NCBI GenBank assembly: GCA_040437565.1
Contig: JBDOQK010000018.1
Span: forward strand, 372,001-436,000
Direction of reading: 5' to 3'
DNA: 64,000 bases
Source of the DNA: Albugo candida
Taxonomy: Eukaryota > Oomycota > Peronosporomycetes > Albuginales
How positions within the stretch are numbered: position 1 is the first letter of the stretch; the number at the start of each line of letters is the position of its first letter. A program made the position numbers and the translations under genes. The notes under the pieces are model-generated. The model made no database searches, had not been told where the DNA came from, and was given only the letters and a program-made list of their open reading frames with translations. Of this stretch, positions 22,099 through 33,123 are shown piece by piece.

Positions 22099-24873
22099 AT
22101 GCAAGATTTTCATTTTTATAGCGCTTGTCCGTGGCCGCAACTCCGCAGTAAATGCATCCTACAGCGATTACAATCAAACGTCAAGCCATATGCTCACTTA
22201 TCTGACATCCTGATCGAAAAATGCACCATCACCGCCGGTCACATCGCCTTACTTCTCAAGAAAAACGTCAAAAACGGATCAAATGCGCGCTCCTTCATGG
22301 ACGTCAAAGCAGACAGAGCCACCCCAACACGCGTGCTATTCGTGCTGGATGCCGTTCCTCCATCACACTCTGCCGCATCATCAAATCCTCGATCCAATAA
22401 CAAGCCATTTTCACTCGATACAAATCCGAACACATCGAATCTTTCGGTGGAATCCGAAGAGATCCGCATCATCGAAGGATTGTTCCAAGTTTCCAAAGCG
22501 AATAAAGATGGAGCAACAATCGTCAAACCACCTTTTCTGGCAGCACGATTCGATTTTCGTGTAATCGATATCCAATTCATCAAATTTCACCCGACTTTGG
22601 AGTCGGCAAACATAAGATCGTATGCTTCTTCCCATTCCAATTTGCGTTGCGTAGCTGCTCGAGAAGATGGCGTTGCGTATCTATGGGAATGGAAAGCTGA
22701 TCTTTTTCAATGGAAATATCTTAATCGATTTTGCTACCTCAGTAATCCCAATTTGAGTTGGACGAAACCCGTCATATCCTTTACTGCAATCAGCATTTCG
22801 CAAGAACGATGCGAATCGTACGGATCAGATTCAGCGATCAAATCGTCGCAAGAAAAAAGAGATATGATGGAAATGGCGTGGTGGTCCACCGAATCGAATA
22901 AAGACCCAGAGCTTTGGTTTCGTAAAGTCATATTCGAACAAGAAGCTTCGACGTTCCGGACGGAGATAATCCTCGGAAACGCTTTAAGCGGGTCTCCACA
23001 GACAATTCTCGCGATGATCACTTCGCCTTTAGGCATTTGGATCGTTTCCAAACTCACTCAAAGTATACGAATACTTTCTCGTAGCAGTCGAGTCTTTAAA
23101 ACGATGCATCTCGATCTAGATTGTGATCAGAATCCAAAGTGGTTGGGTTGCTGTCTCCACTTTACTGGTCAATTGCTTGTGCTCTTCTCAAAGCGAAATA
23201 ATTCGAATTGGACGCATTCGATCTATCGAATCCATTATGCGGAAGACCACAACTCTTTGGAAATGCATTTTATCTCCATTTTGGATAATGACAAATCTCT
23301 CGAAGATGAAAAAATCCAGCTAGCTTCTCATCGTCAGCTGCTTTTGATCCTTGAAGATCGTCATTGTCACATTTATAGCTTGAACACTGGACTGAAGCTT
23401 CAGAGTATCCAGCTTCCAAAGACCCGAATCGAATCTGATTTTGCGTTCTGGATTACGAGTGGAGCTTCCAGTGCGATTGGCATATGGAACGAGTGTGGAG
23501 TTTGGTGGTTGCAAACACCTGACCCGAGGAAGTTGTTGACATTGTCAAAAGCACAAAATGCTGCACACAAAATTTCCTCAACCTTATCGCATGGACCCAG
23601 CATGAAAATGGACTTTATTGACGCGGCTTTAGACGTTCTGCGGTCGGATCCCAATGCGCTTGTTCGCACGTGCAAGCTCTCCGCATGCAATCTGATGAGA
23701 TATATCGGTAATCCCGCTTTGCTCTTGGCTAGTAGTCAATCTCGTGTATCGTCCAATGTCGTCGACCAAGTTTTGGCGCTTGTAACATTCATTTTCCAGA
23801 CAATCAGGAGCATCTCTAAAAAGACAAAAATCGAAAATTCAAAGGCTTCGAATTCGTCGATGCTTCTTCATTTGACACCATCAAATATCGAAAGCCTTGA
23901 GCACATGTGCTCGTGGCTCCTGCTGGTCAAACGGCAAGCTCAGTTGTGTTCTTTGGAAAAGGATGTAGACTTTGGGTGCATCACCGAGTCGGAATGTACC
24001 AAACGACAAGCCAATAAGCAAACTGTTGATCTTGGAAGCACGATGAGATCAAGTTTTGCATTGAGTGCTCAGAGCATGCTGCACGTTGCTGCATTCTGCC
24101 TTTCGATTGAAAATGAGAATCGAGATGCTCTTTGTGCTTCCAAAGCCGTTTGCATCCCGAGATTGGAATCAGAGACGTCTTCTTCGCTCCGTCGGCTTTC
24201 ATTATCGGACAACTTGGCTTTTGAACTCTTTTCACGTGTCTACCTGCATCAGAATCCATCGGGAACAGCAAAATTTCTCTGCAAAGCGACCACCATTCAC
24301 AGCTCACATCGATCAAAGGCACGAACTGAAGCAGAGCGTGTTCTATTGATACTACCGCCAAAGGAGCGGTACATCGGACAACTTCAAGCTGCCCGGCGAA
24401 AAAGCACAGGACACAAAGAGAGTAAACGCAGCATAGAGAATACAAAAACACTCAAGCACGCAGAGGATTGCATTCACGCGTACACCGATTTGCTCGTCCA
24501 AAGCGGGAATGAGGTGGAAGCTTGTCAGCTGCTATTGGAGTGTGATCTGCATGAAACGTGTTTGGAAATGTTCTTGAAACTTCAAAAGCACGCGGCTAAT
24601 GGTACATCACCAGCTCTTCAATTCACTTACTTTGGCCTCTTGCGTCACTGCATTCAAGAAAGAGGAGGCAAAGAGCTTTCCAAACTTCTGAGTCTAAAAC
24701 CAGAGAGTATAAGCGTCACTCGAGTGCTTCACACTCTTCTCTCTTCTGTTCCGCCCGACACATTAAAGAAGAAGACGGAACCTCAAATTTCCCTAGAAAG
24801 CATTCGTCCAACTTTGCGCAAGCTTTTAATAGAATCCATGCATTACCGAGCCAAAGAGACAGCTGAAAGATGA
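22099..24873 (+). CDS. Large beta-propeller/alpha-solenoid protein, HPS6 (BLOC-2)-like
   Basis: One intronless open frame of 924 residues from ATG 22099 (MQDFHFYSACPWPQLRSK). The first half has WD/propeller-like strands (REDGVAYLWEWKADLFQW, GIWIVSKLTQSIRILSRSS, DRHCHIYSLNTGLKLQS, SSAIGIWNECGVWWLQ). The second half is helical, with a C-terminal block YTDLLVQSGNEVEACQLLLE then CDLHETCLEMFLKL. The layout and C-terminal character recall HPS6 of the BLOC-2 complex for lysosome-related organelles, or other trafficking propeller-solenoid proteins such as VPS39/TGFBRAP1. I cannot confirm orthology by eye. No TM segment or signal peptide is seen. It is the longest intronless gene in the window and stops 83 bp from the convergent H2A.Z. 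Confidence 0.6.
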   Translation: MQDFHFYSACPWPQLRSKCILQRLQSNVKPYAHLSDILIEKCTITAGHIALLLKKNVKNGSNARSFMDVKADRATPTRVLFVLDAVPPSHSAASSNPRSNNKPFSLDTNPNTSNLSVESEEIRIIEGLFQVSKANKDGATIVKPPFLAARFDFRVIDIQFIKFHPTLESANIRSYASSHSNLRCVAAREDGVAYLWEWKADLFQWKYLNRFCYLSNPNLSWTKPVISFTAISISQERCESYGSDSAIKSSQEKRDMMEMAWWSTESNKDPELWFRKVIFEQEASTFRTEIILGNALSGSPQTILAMITSPLGIWIVSKLTQSIRILSRSSRVFKTMHLDLDCDQNPKWLGCCLHFTGQLLVLFSKRNNSNWTHSIYRIHYAEDHNSLEMHFISILDNDKSLEDEKIQLASHRQLLLILEDRHCHIYSLNTGLKLQSIQLPKTRIESDFAFWITSGASSAIGIWNECGVWWLQTPDPRKLLTLSKAQNAAHKISSTLSHGPSMKMDFIDAALDVLRSDPNALVRTCKLSACNLMRYIGNPALLLASSQSRVSSNVVDQVLALVTFIFQTIRSISKKTKIENSKASNSSMLLHLTPSNIESLEHMCSWLLLVKRQAQLCSLEKDVDFGCITESECTKRQANKQTVDLGSTMRSSFALSAQSMLHVAAFCLSIENENRDALCASKAVCIPRLESETSSSLRRLSLSDNLAFELFSRVYLHQNPSGTAKFLCKATTIHSSHRSKARTEAERVLLILPPKERYIGQLQAARRKSTGHKESKRSIENTKTLKHAEDCIHAYTDLLVQSGNEVEACQLLLECDLHETCLEMFLKLQKHAANGTSPALQFTYFGLLRHCIQERGGKELSKLLSLKPESISVTRVLHTLLSSVPPDTLKKKTEPQISLESIRPTLRKLLIESMHYRAKETAER

Positions 24874-24955
24874 GCTCCTGCCCACAAGTGAAAAAAAACT
24901 CCAAATGAAACAACTTTTTGGATGAAAAGATATTTTGATGGCATTTACAACTCGA

Positions 24956-25479
24956 CTATTGCGGGATCTTTTTCTTGCTCTGTTTGTTGATAAGGGATTT
25001 GTGAATGTAAGGAATAACACCTCCGCCAGCAATTGTCGCTTTGATAAGTGTATCTAGTTCCTCGTCTCCTCGAATCGCTAATTGTAAATGTCGTGGCGTG
25101 ATTCGCTTAACTTTGAGATCTTTTGATGCATTTCCTGCGAGTTCCAATACTTCGGCTGTCAGGTATTCCATTATCGCGGCTGTGTACACCGCAGCGGTAG
25201 CTCCAACTCGTTGATTGTTTGCTACGCGCTTTTTCAAAAATCGATGAATTCTTCCCACTGGAAACTGCGAAAGAATGAATGCGATTGTTATATATCATCA
25301 AACAATTAACAGACCTGTAATCCTGCGCGTTGTGACCTTGATTGTGGCGCCTTTTTGGTTGTGACGCCTTTGCCTCCTTTTCCGCCTTTACCTCCTTTAC
25401 CTCCGGTGATGACTGCAGACTGCGTGATTCAAACGGTTTGTCGGAGTTCATTTAGCAGTGAAAAATAGAATTTTACCAT
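24956..25479 (-). CDS. H2AZ: Histone variant H2A.Z
   Basis: Three exons (25479-25477, 25419-25315, 25264-24956) give 138 residues. After a Gly-Lys-rich tail ([16 protein letters not shown]) comes [60 protein letters not shown] and [20 protein letters not shown] then IHKSL. The '[22 protein letters not shown]' stretch and the missing residue patterns of canonical H2A identify the H2A.Z variant, which is placed at promoters and regulatory nucleosomes by SWR1-type remodelers. The first exon is only the ATG. Canonical core histones are usually intronless, while variants such as this carry introns, in line with replication-independent expression. Confidence 0.96.
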
Positions 25480-25588
25480 TTTTTCTTTCGTTCCCGCCTT
25501 TTCAAATATGAAAATGAATGAAAAAGGGTGAGATTTCAATGATAAATTCTTGGAGTAATTATCGTGATGAGTGATAGCCTTCTTAATT

Positions 25589-27007
25589 TTATACTGTGAT
25601 TATGATTTCATCATGGATTTCGGCGTTCCATTTGGAAGGAAAAACTTTCGACCAAACGGTATTGGATGCTGATTCCACTAATCGAGCGGAATCGGATGCA
25701 CGTGATGGGAGGTACAATCGAGACTCGGCGCTTGAATCAGTTGAATCGGACGTTGATTTCTCTGCATAAGATTTTCGAGGTGATTTGTTTATCTGACGTT
25801 CGTAGACTATTGGATTGATCGAACTAATATGTATATTGTCGCGCTGTAAATGATTCTTATATATATAAATATATATGTTAGTACAAGTTATGAGCATACT
25901 AAAGGTACATTACCGTTCTCCACAAATCAAGATCCCGCACATGCTCCTTTAGCGCCTCAATCTGATTCTCTTGATCTTTGATTTGCTCCATAGCGTCTTC
26001 TAATCGATAATTTATCCATTCCTTTTCCTGCAAAGCATTTCAGCAAAAATAAAAATAGCTCGAACGTACATCACCTTTCGCAATTTGCGTATGTATTCCA
26101 AAACACTCATTTCTCTACCTAAAGATTTCAAGTCTCGAAGTTCTGCTACAAGCCGCTCAATTGTGCTTTTAAGCTGTACAACCAATAAATTTTTTTCCTC
26201 TAGCTCCGTCGCGTAGTTGAGAACATCACTGATAACAACTTCTTGCTTTACGTGTTCTTCTTTTGTAATGATGTTTGAATCAAATTTATGATTCTGATCG
26301 GGATGTTTGGTATGCTGAGAAAATAGCCTTTGCATCCGTTCGGACTGCGCAATAGTTTTCGCACTTGTACTGCAAACGCTACTTGATTCAGCTCCGTTTG
26401 CCAAAAGAATTTTGACACACTCATAATGATCCAATCTGACAGCTTCTGATAAGGGAGTAGCGCCCTGACTATTTGGTCGATTCAACAACTTCTTATCAGG
26501 ATCGGTATCCAGTAAGATAGCCAGCGTCTCCGAGGACCCACACATGGCCGCCCAGTGATAAATAGAATTTGCACTAGTATCTTCTCCTATGATTGTGACG
26601 TCGATACCTGCGTTCAACAATCGTCTTACTGCATCGATATCATCTTCAGCTACTTTCTGGATAAAAAACTGGTGAAATACATTCACCATTTTGGGCTGTT
26701 GCTGTTCGCAAGCGATCGCATAAGCCGAATAAGTAGCGACCTTTTCTTTCTCCAGATCCTTTAGATCAACAATGTTTTCAACTTTCTCGCCCAAAGGAAA
26801 ACCTGCCGCTAAGAGAACGCGCACAGCGTCTATTTTACCATTTTGTATTGCCATTTGAAGCGGTGTTTCACCCGTACGTTCATGCACGATATCTCGTACA
26901 TTCATATATCCCGTAGTATGCTCAAGAAGCGCTTTAATCACGTCTGAACGCCCGTGTTCTGCCGCCGCAAAAAGCGCTTCATGAACCTCATCTTCCGATG
27001 GGTTCAT
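25589..27007 (-). CDS. Ankyrin-repeat protein with C-terminal coiled coil
   Basis: Three exons (27007-26075, 26027-25914, 25855-25589) join in frame into about 437 residues starting MNPSEDEVHEALFAAAEHGR. Ankyrin repeats cover about residues 10-230 (GETPLQMAIQNGKIDAVRVL, YHWAAMCGSSETLAILLD, GATPLSEAVRLDHYECVKIL). A coiled coil follows (ELEEKNLLVVQLKSTIERLV and EKEWINYRLEDAMEQIKDQE), then a Ser-rich tail. The second intron contains a short AT-repeat run near 25858-25877. An ATG further upstream at 27142 would overlap the calnexin stop and is less likely. Ankyrin repeats bind proteins; no specific partner or family is recognised. Confidence 0.8.
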
Positions 27008-27138
27008 GATTGGTTTAAATAGGAAACCTTCAATAGAGAAGCATTTTCGGATAATAAGCACCGAATTAGAAAAAATTAAAGAAAACAAATGAATTTCACT
27101 CTTTCCCTTTCCTACGGAAAAACAAAATTCTAAAGCTT

Positions 27139-28758
27139 TCAATCGTCTTTGGTTTGCGGCGCTTTCTTTCGTTGACGAAGCTTCATTTTGTGCTCTTCAG
27201 AAGTTGACGCCTTGTCGTCTGTCTTCTCCTCCGCTTTGGTCACTTCAGTTGGCTTTGGGTCGTCTTTTTTTGTGTTCGCTTTCTTCGAGTAGATACGTCG
27301 AAAGCAAAAAGAGAGTCCCAATGCGCTGAGAAGGGATATGAGCCCGGCTCCAATGACAGCATACAGTGGATCACTCGATACAAGACCAATCAGGTGGAAC
27401 AGTACTTCGAGTGCTCGACCCAAGTAATAATTGTCTTCGAGTTTTGGTTCCGATTCTTTCGCAGCTGCTGATTCCAACTTGAATTTGGGTGCCCAGGTTA
27501 ATTTACCAAACTCGAATGCTTTGTCGACATTATGAGCGATGTAAAAGTTGTCAAATGTGATCCCCTCTGACATTGTCCAAATTTCCAGGCCAACAGCAGA
27601 GATCGGATCCATTCGAGCGGGGTTCTTATCGACAAAAAATGCCGGATTGGTGATTTTTCGAGGTGCCCAATCACCTTTGTAAGCAGGGTTATCAATGATT
27701 GGTGCTTTCCACTTTCCTTTGAACTCTGGATTAGACTTGGTCGGTCGTTTCCATTCACCACATCCGGACACTTCTTCACATTTCGGATTAGGAATTTGAG
27801 GAGGGATCCAATCTCCATCTTCCTCAGTATCCCAATCTTCTGGCAGTTCGCTAGAGGGATCATCAATTGTTTCTGGCTCATCGTCCAACCAGTCTTCAGG
27901 CTTCACAGCATCTTCATCTGGAATTTGCATCGGTGCATCTTCATCCCAGTCATCGGGTTTTGATGCATCAGGGTCTGGGATCTTGGCTTCATCGACCCAG
28001 TCGTCGGGTTTCGTATCTTCAGGATCATCGATCTCTTTTGGTGGGTTGACAGGAGGATCAAAAGATCCATCAAAATCTCCTTTTGCTACCGATTCTTGGT
28101 CAATGAAAATCTCAAAAATGTTATCATCTCGAATTACCAAAGTATACAAATGCGACAATTTATCATTTTTCACCTGAGGTGGATTTTTCAAATGTTTTTC
28201 TTCGTACACTCCAGTCACTGGATTTTTATGCTTGAAGATAAAATGCACTTTATCACTGTATCCACATTTGTCAGGCCCGAACATGATCACATATGGAGTA
28301 TCCTGATCCAGCTTCTTGAGATCGAGGTCATCGTCCGCGCGTAACAATTTGATGTAAGCACCACCACAACTCAATCCTTCTTGTAATTTGACTTCATACT
28401 GAACCACCAATTCCTTCTTCTTGTCTGACCCGTCCAACAAGATTTTCTCTTTCAATTTGGCACTAACACCGTAATGCTTGGCCGGCTGACGAAAAACGAG
28501 ACCACTATCATTAGCAACATCGCCAGCTGCGACAAAGTACCGCTCGACTTCAACGTCTTGACTCGCATATTTTTCATGTGCACTTTTGACCCAACCTTCC
28601 GCGTTGAAAACTTGAGTTTGCTCAAATGTTTCGACAAACACTCCGTGCTTTGCCAATTCACCGAGTGCGCTTTGCCTTTGCGTTTGATCGTTTTCTTCAG
28701 CAAACGCTTGCACCAGTACCGAAGAGATGATTATCGATACCAAGCTTTTTACTTTCAT
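27139..28758 (-). CDS. CNX: Calnexin
   Basis: A single exon of 539 residues. It has a signal peptide ([20 protein letters not shown]), a lectin domain with the calreticulin-family wording ([32 protein letters not shown]) and a P-domain of repeats ([40 protein letters not shown], then [26 protein letters not shown]). A TM segment ([20 protein letters not shown]) and a lysine-rich cytosolic tail end the protein, which separates it from calreticulin. Calnexin is the ER chaperone that retains monoglucosylated glycoproteins. The start is the Met opening the signal peptide; the frame upstream runs into a gap. Confidence 0.97.
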   Translation of the reverse strand: MKVKSLVSIIISSVLVQAFAEENDQTQRQSALGELAKHGVFVETFEQTQVFNAEGWVKSAHEKYASQDVEVERYFVAAGDVANDSGLVFRQPAKHYGVSAKLKEKILLDGSDKKKELVVQYEVKLQEGLSCGGAYIKLLRADDDLDLKKLDQDTPYVIMFGPDKCGYSDKVHFIFKHKNPVTGVYEEKHLKNPPQVKNDKLSHLYTLVIRDDNIFEIFIDQESVAKGDFDGSFDPPVNPPKEIDDPEDTKPDDWVDEAKIPDPDASKPDDWDEDAPMQIPDEDAVKPEDWLDDEPETIDDPSSELPEDWDTEEDGDWIPPQIPNPKCEEVSGCGEWKRPTKSNPEFKGKWKAPIIDNPAYKGDWAPRKITNPAFFVDKNPARMDPISAVGLEIWTMSEGITFDNFYIAHNVDKAFEFGKLTWAPKFKLESAAAKESEPKLEDNYYLGRALEVLFHLIGLVSSDPLYAVIGAGLISLLSALGLSFCFRRIYSKKANTKKDDPKPTEVTKAEEKTDDKASTSEEHKMKLRQRKKAPQTKDD

Positions 28759-28831
28759 GGTGGAAAATGTCTGGACAGGAAAGAATTGAAAGTGTGGCTG
28801 CAATTTCTCGAATGTGTGGTCTAAAATGGAG

Positions 28832-28931
28832 NNNNNNNNNNNNNNNNNNNNNNNNNNNNNNNNNNNNNNNNNNNNNNNNNNNNNNNNNNNNNNNNNNNNN
28901 NNNNNNNNNNNNNNNNNNNNNNNNNNNNNNN
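28832..28931. other. 100-N scaffold gap
   Basis: No duplicated flank was found here, so this may be a real gap. It lies between calnexin and PSMB4, which are divergent. Confidence 0.9.
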
Positions 28932-29057
28932 GTACATTATCCATGGACTCTAGGTATTGTAGGTAACTGAATGATATATGTTATAGAACATTAGAACTGT
29001 TAACTGGTCTAAGAAGGGAATAAAAGCAAAAGGGAGCGAAACGAGAAGAGCAAAGAT

Positions 29058-29753
29058 ATGGAACCAATTCAGCGTACCCAGTCGCCGATTGTTGTAGGGA
29101 CATCGGTGATTGCTATCAAATATAAAGATGGTATTGTTATGGCAGCAGACACGCTTGGCTCTTATGGATCGCTGGCTAGATTTACCGATCAGCGGCGAAT
29201 GATGTCGGTACATAATTCTACGCTGATCGGCGCAAGTGGTGATTTCAGCGATTATCAATTCATAAAAGACAAATTGGACGAATTGGAGGTTTTTGACTAC
29301 AATCAAGACGATGGGTGTGATTTAACAGCGCCAGAAGTGTACCATTACTTACAACGTTTGATGTATCATCGTCGAAACAAATTCGATCCATTGTGGAATA
29401 CTTTGTTGATTGCAGGTGTGGACCCAAATACACAGAAACCATTTCTAGGACAGTCCACCATGATTGGACTTGCTTTTGAAGGAGATTATCTTGCGACAGG
29501 ATTCGGACATCATTTTGCAATGCCAATTCTCCGTAAAAGCTGGCGAGAAGATCTCACTTTGGAAGAAGCAAAAAAGCTATTGTTGGAATGTATGCGAATT
29601 TGTTTGTACCGAGACTGTCGGACGATCAATCGAATCCAAATTGCCAAAGTCGATGGAAGCGGCGTGGACATCAGCGAACCGATGCAAATGGATACAAAGT
29701 GGGATTATAAGTTGTTTGTGGATCCAAAATCACAATTTGGAGGTTCGTGGTAA
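29058..29753 (+). CDS. PSMB4: 20S proteasome subunit beta-7 (PSMB4)
   Basis: A single exon of 231 residues. MEPIQRTQSPIVVGTSVIAI aligns with the mature N-terminus of PSMB4 (TQNPMVTGTSVLGVKF), and DTLGSYGSLARFTDQRRMM, LIGASGDFSDYQ, RNKFDPLWNTLLIAGVD, YLATGFGHHFA and ECMRICLYRDCRTINR follow the family throughout. It is a catalytically silent beta subunit of the 20S core. The normal propeptide of about 45 residues is reduced to some six residues here. An in-frame stop lies upstream (within about 29009-29011) with no ATG between, so the short start is real unless an upstream exon is spliced in. Confidence 0.95.
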   Translation: MEPIQRTQSPIVVGTSVIAIKYKDGIVMAADTLGSYGSLARFTDQRRMMSVHNSTLIGASGDFSDYQFIKDKLDELEVFDYNQDDGCDLTAPEVYHYLQRLMYHRRNKFDPLWNTLLIAGVDPNTQKPFLGQSTMIGLAFEGDYLATGFGHHFAMPILRKSWREDLTLEEAKKLLLECMRICLYRDCRTINRIQIAKVDGSGVDISEPMQMDTKWDYKLFVDPKSQFGGSW

Positions 29754-29906
29754 GTCAGGTTGAATCGAACAACATAACAACATAATCAGGCGTTCTAGCT
29801 TTTCGGCTACATGTATTGACGATCGCTGGTAGCGCGCATTGAATTCAATTTCCTTCTATGCAGCTACATCGTCAACCAGCGGAAAGTCGTCTCGCCTTTT
29901 CCATAC

Positions 29907-31495
29907 TCAAATCGCTATTCTATCGAGCTTGACTGTCTTGGACTTTTTGCGTACTTGCAACACATTCGTTTTTTCGGCCAAAGTCTTCTCATTCTTCGGT
30001 AGAGTTTTCAGGACGGTTGACGTAAGTTTCGCCCTCTTCTTCTCTGCCTTTTTACTTGTAAGCAATTCAGGCGAACGAGCTCGTTTATTAGCTGGTGCAC
30101 TCATACCAGCAAGCATTCGATTTCTCACCGTCTCCAGTATCCGAGATTTATCTACACACAGGCGTGAGCTTCGTACAACATTCACCTCATACTGAAAGCA
30201 CCTGCTTCAGCCAACATCGATCCAAAATGCTCTTTTTCGAAATGAAGGAAGGAGATGTATCCGTCGGTGGAAGACACAGCCAGCACCTGTCCATCCGCGC
30301 TCCAGCTTGCATCGGTCAAATCAGCGTAGTGAGCATCACGAATTGTATAAATAGGATGACTTTGCTATTGAATCACTTCAATGAGAAAAGGTCTGCGATG
30401 AAAAGCCAAACGCACCTGAGAATCGTAAATGCGTATAGAATCAAGCGAGACAACAGCAAACACTGTGCGAAATTCCGTCTGAAAAAAATTGCTTCCATTC
30501 GATTCTTTTTGTGCGAAAAGCTGAGGCACACACCGCACACAAATAGAAGCTTTTTCATGTCCTGGAAGATGCAAAACCGGCTGACTCAAATCACCTCGAG
30601 CAAACGCGTATACTGTATTGTGCACTTGACCATTTTCATCGCGAAAAAGCGCTGTGGGCGTCAACAAATACATCCCATCGGGTGTCCATGTCAGTCGTCT
30701 CGCGAATGCTGGACACGTATCATCCACAAATATTCGATGCCGATGATTTTGGTCGATTCCTTTCCCTGTATCGATTTCATTCGCTTGCGACGCTCGTGTT
30801 TTAATTGTGTGCACGCAGACACACTTTCTAAAGCGTTTGTGATTTCGATTTGCTTTATTCAGACCCGAAAGTGCATACACACGGCACGTTCGATCATTTC
30901 CTTCTGTGACGAGATATTCATTCAATGGATCCCACGCACTTCCCTGCACGAATTCCTTATGATCCTTTTTCCTTTCCAAAACGCTGGACGTCTCAATGTC
31001 CCAAATAACAGTTGTATTATCGATAGACGTTGAGCAGAGGTACCGCGAATCTGGTGACCACGCTAGATCAGTAATGTCTCCTTTATGACCGCATGCGAGA
31101 AGCGTTCGGGAGACGTCTGAAAAGGACTGGATAGTGTGCCATTCCCATCGACTTTCGGTGTTTTTAGCGCGAGTCCAAATGAGAATCGTTGCGTCATCGC
31201 TGGCAGATGCTAAATATCGCTTATTTGGCGAAAAACGTACACAATTCACACTGCGATCGTGTCCTGTTAGACTGAAAATGAATGCGGGCAATTCGAGTGG
31301 TTGTATGCGCCACAATTTAACTTCTTTATCGGCGCCTCCAGTCGCTAAAATATGGACTTTTGAATCGCAAATTGGGTCGTCCTTATCCACTGATATAAAG
31401 TCAAGCGATAGAATGGCTTCATTGAGACCAGTGGGTCCGTAATGCCATCGGATTTCCGGTGTTTCGACGCAAAGTTTGGAAACGGAATTATGCAT
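29907..31495 (-). CDS. CHAF1B: Chromatin assembly factor 1 subunit B (CAF-1 p60)
   Basis: Three exons (31495-30416, 30364-30202, 30151-29907) give 495 residues. WD40 repeats run through the protein: VHILATGGADKEVKLWRI, VNCVRFSPNKRYLASASDDA, DLAWSPDSRYLCSTSIDNTT, KEFVQGSAWDPLNEYLVTEG, ARRLTWTPDGMYLLTPTA and TDASWSADGQVLAVSSTDGY. These match CAF-1 p60/Cac2 in order ([39 protein letters not shown]). CAF-1 deposits H3-H4 behind replication forks. The C-terminus is basic (NKRARSPELLTSKKAEKKRA). The chosen start gives an N-terminus close to human (ending EIRWHYG near AWHNKEP). Introns are about 50 bp. Confidence 0.93.
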
Positions 31496-31668
31496 TGAAA
31501 ATGATATGTGCGCGCGAATATGGCGAATAAGTTCGGAAGGAGTGTTTTCGGAGCGCTCTAATATAATGTTTCGATTCAAATGCGTACGAAATGGAAAGAA
31601 ATGTCCAAACTGATGGAAGAAGTTTATTACTTTGCAGTAAGTACGGCAAATGGGATGAGATTATTACT

Positions 31669-32582
31669 TCAGCAAACGCGTTCTCTTTTGATGAAACTCG
31701 ATTTCTGTTGGACAAATTCCCACTCGCTATTGAGCATCGCAAAGACGACTGTGTCGTAATTGCTATTGTGCACGATTCTGTGCTTCCGAAGAACACCTTC
31801 CAACGTGAATCCGATCGAATGAGCCGCTCGACGAGCTCGAACATTGTACCCATCACACCGCCATTCGATTCTTCGGTACTTTTGATCGAATAGAAATCGC
31901 AACATGGAGTAAATGGCATCTGCGAGCATTCCGTTACCGCGATACGATGGATGGATCCACACATTGGCGATTTCTATGCGTAAATCTCGCGGAGAATGAT
32001 GCAAAAGACTCAGCATCCCAATGGGTTTGTGGGTCGTATTTTCGCTCTATATCGTATCGAAATGCTCAATGAAGAAAAATAGATGGAAACGATAGCTTCT
32101 TACGAGAAAGAAATGCTTTTGATCGTTTGCGGAAGCGGAATAAACTTTTTCAAAGTCAGTTTTCGAGTGAATAGCGACATTCAAATACTTCCAAATCGTT
32201 TCATTCGCATCAAACAGACTGTCGTCGCTACAAATTAAAAGTGAAAACAATGCGATTCGAATGAGATCTTCACGTACGCGAGCCGGTAGAGTGCATCTGC
32301 ATCCGAGTTGCTATAATCGCGAATCGAAACGAGCTTCCCTGTAAGCGTTTGATCACCCAATGTCGGTGGAACAGACGATAAAGCCGCTGCTTTTTCTAAT
32401 AACTCGTCGTATAACAGCGCTTTGCATTGATCGATTTGCGTGGGCATCCCAATTTGCTCGGCCTGAATCCTCGAGAACGAGCCGCCAGCGTATAAAAGCG
32501 CAAACACTGCTACCAGGGATGCTAAAAACACCAAGCATCCAGCGAGAATCCCCGCAATCGGACCTGAAATAAATCCTTCCAT
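31669..32582 (-). CDS. GNAT-family N-acetyltransferase with N-terminal membrane anchor
   Basis: Three exons (32582-32278, 32227-32104, 32046-31669) join in frame into 268 residues. The N-terminus is a TM segment (GPIAGILAGCLVFLASLVAV then FALLYAGG). A GNAT domain of the RimJ/RimL type begins near GKLVSIRDYSNSDADALYRL, continues with THKPIGMLSLL and IANVWIHPSYRGNGMLADAI (the R-G-x-G-M acetyl-CoA loop), and ends RRIEWRCDGYNVRARRAAHS then IGFTLEGVLRKH. Such enzymes acetylate protein N-termini or small amines; the substrate here is unknown. The start is 29 bp from the divergent COX19 start. Confidence 0.8.
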
Positions 32583-32611
32583 AACGATTGGCCACGAAAG
32601 CGTTCGAATCG

Positions 32612-33027
32612 ATGAATGCTACTCGAGCGCCATCTCACACGAAAACAGCCCCAGAGAAAGGCTCTTTTCCATTGGATCACGGCGGTGAATGCAAGTCCCT
32701 TATGCAGGTGGATCGCGAACGCTTTCTCTCAGCAATTTCCTCAAATAAATGGCATAGGAATTTCTACAATGTTTGCGGCAGAATCAATGTCTCCATATTG
32801 AGTGTAAAGCGATCTCCAAAGAATATCTGAAATGTCGAATGGAAAAGTAAGCGAAAGACTTTGATATCGACGTGTCTGAGCGTGAGATATGCAGAGGTCT
32901 CATGCAGGAAGAAGATTTAAATTCGCTGGGATTTCACGCGACCGGAATGAAGAAGCCTCAACAACTGTCCGAGCACACAAAGAAAGAAGGTCGATTCATT
33001 AAAGCTTTTCTGACGAGAAGAGCATAA
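32612..33027 (+). CDS. COX19: Cytochrome c oxidase assembly protein COX19
   Basis: Three exons (32612-32707, 32758-32846, 32895-33027) give 105 residues. After a short N-terminus comes GSFPLDHGGECKSLMQ, EFLQCLRQNQCLHIECKAIS, KEYLKCRMEKGLMQEEDLNS then LGF, which follows human COX19 ([44 protein letters not shown]). The four cysteines form the twin Cx9C helical hairpin used for Mia40-dependent import into the intermembrane space. COX19 helps copper delivery to cytochrome c oxidase. Introns are 50 and 48 bp; an unspliced reading stops early. Confidence 0.93.
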
Positions 33028-33123
33028 GTGTAAATATATTGTGACAGAGGGCGGATTCGTCGCCGGATTGGGAGTGAAACAACGAAAATAGCGACGTCAA
33101 TCGTTCAGAAATAAAGGGTGCGG

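Noticed and set aside
27008-27142. Upstream start of the ankyrin gene
   Set aside because: It would overlap the calnexin stop and adds an unlike, hydrophobic stretch before a clean MNPSEDE start.
30095-31033. 312-codon plus-strand frame opposite CAF-1 p60
   Set aside because: It is antisense to a well-supported WD40 gene and has no recognisable domain.
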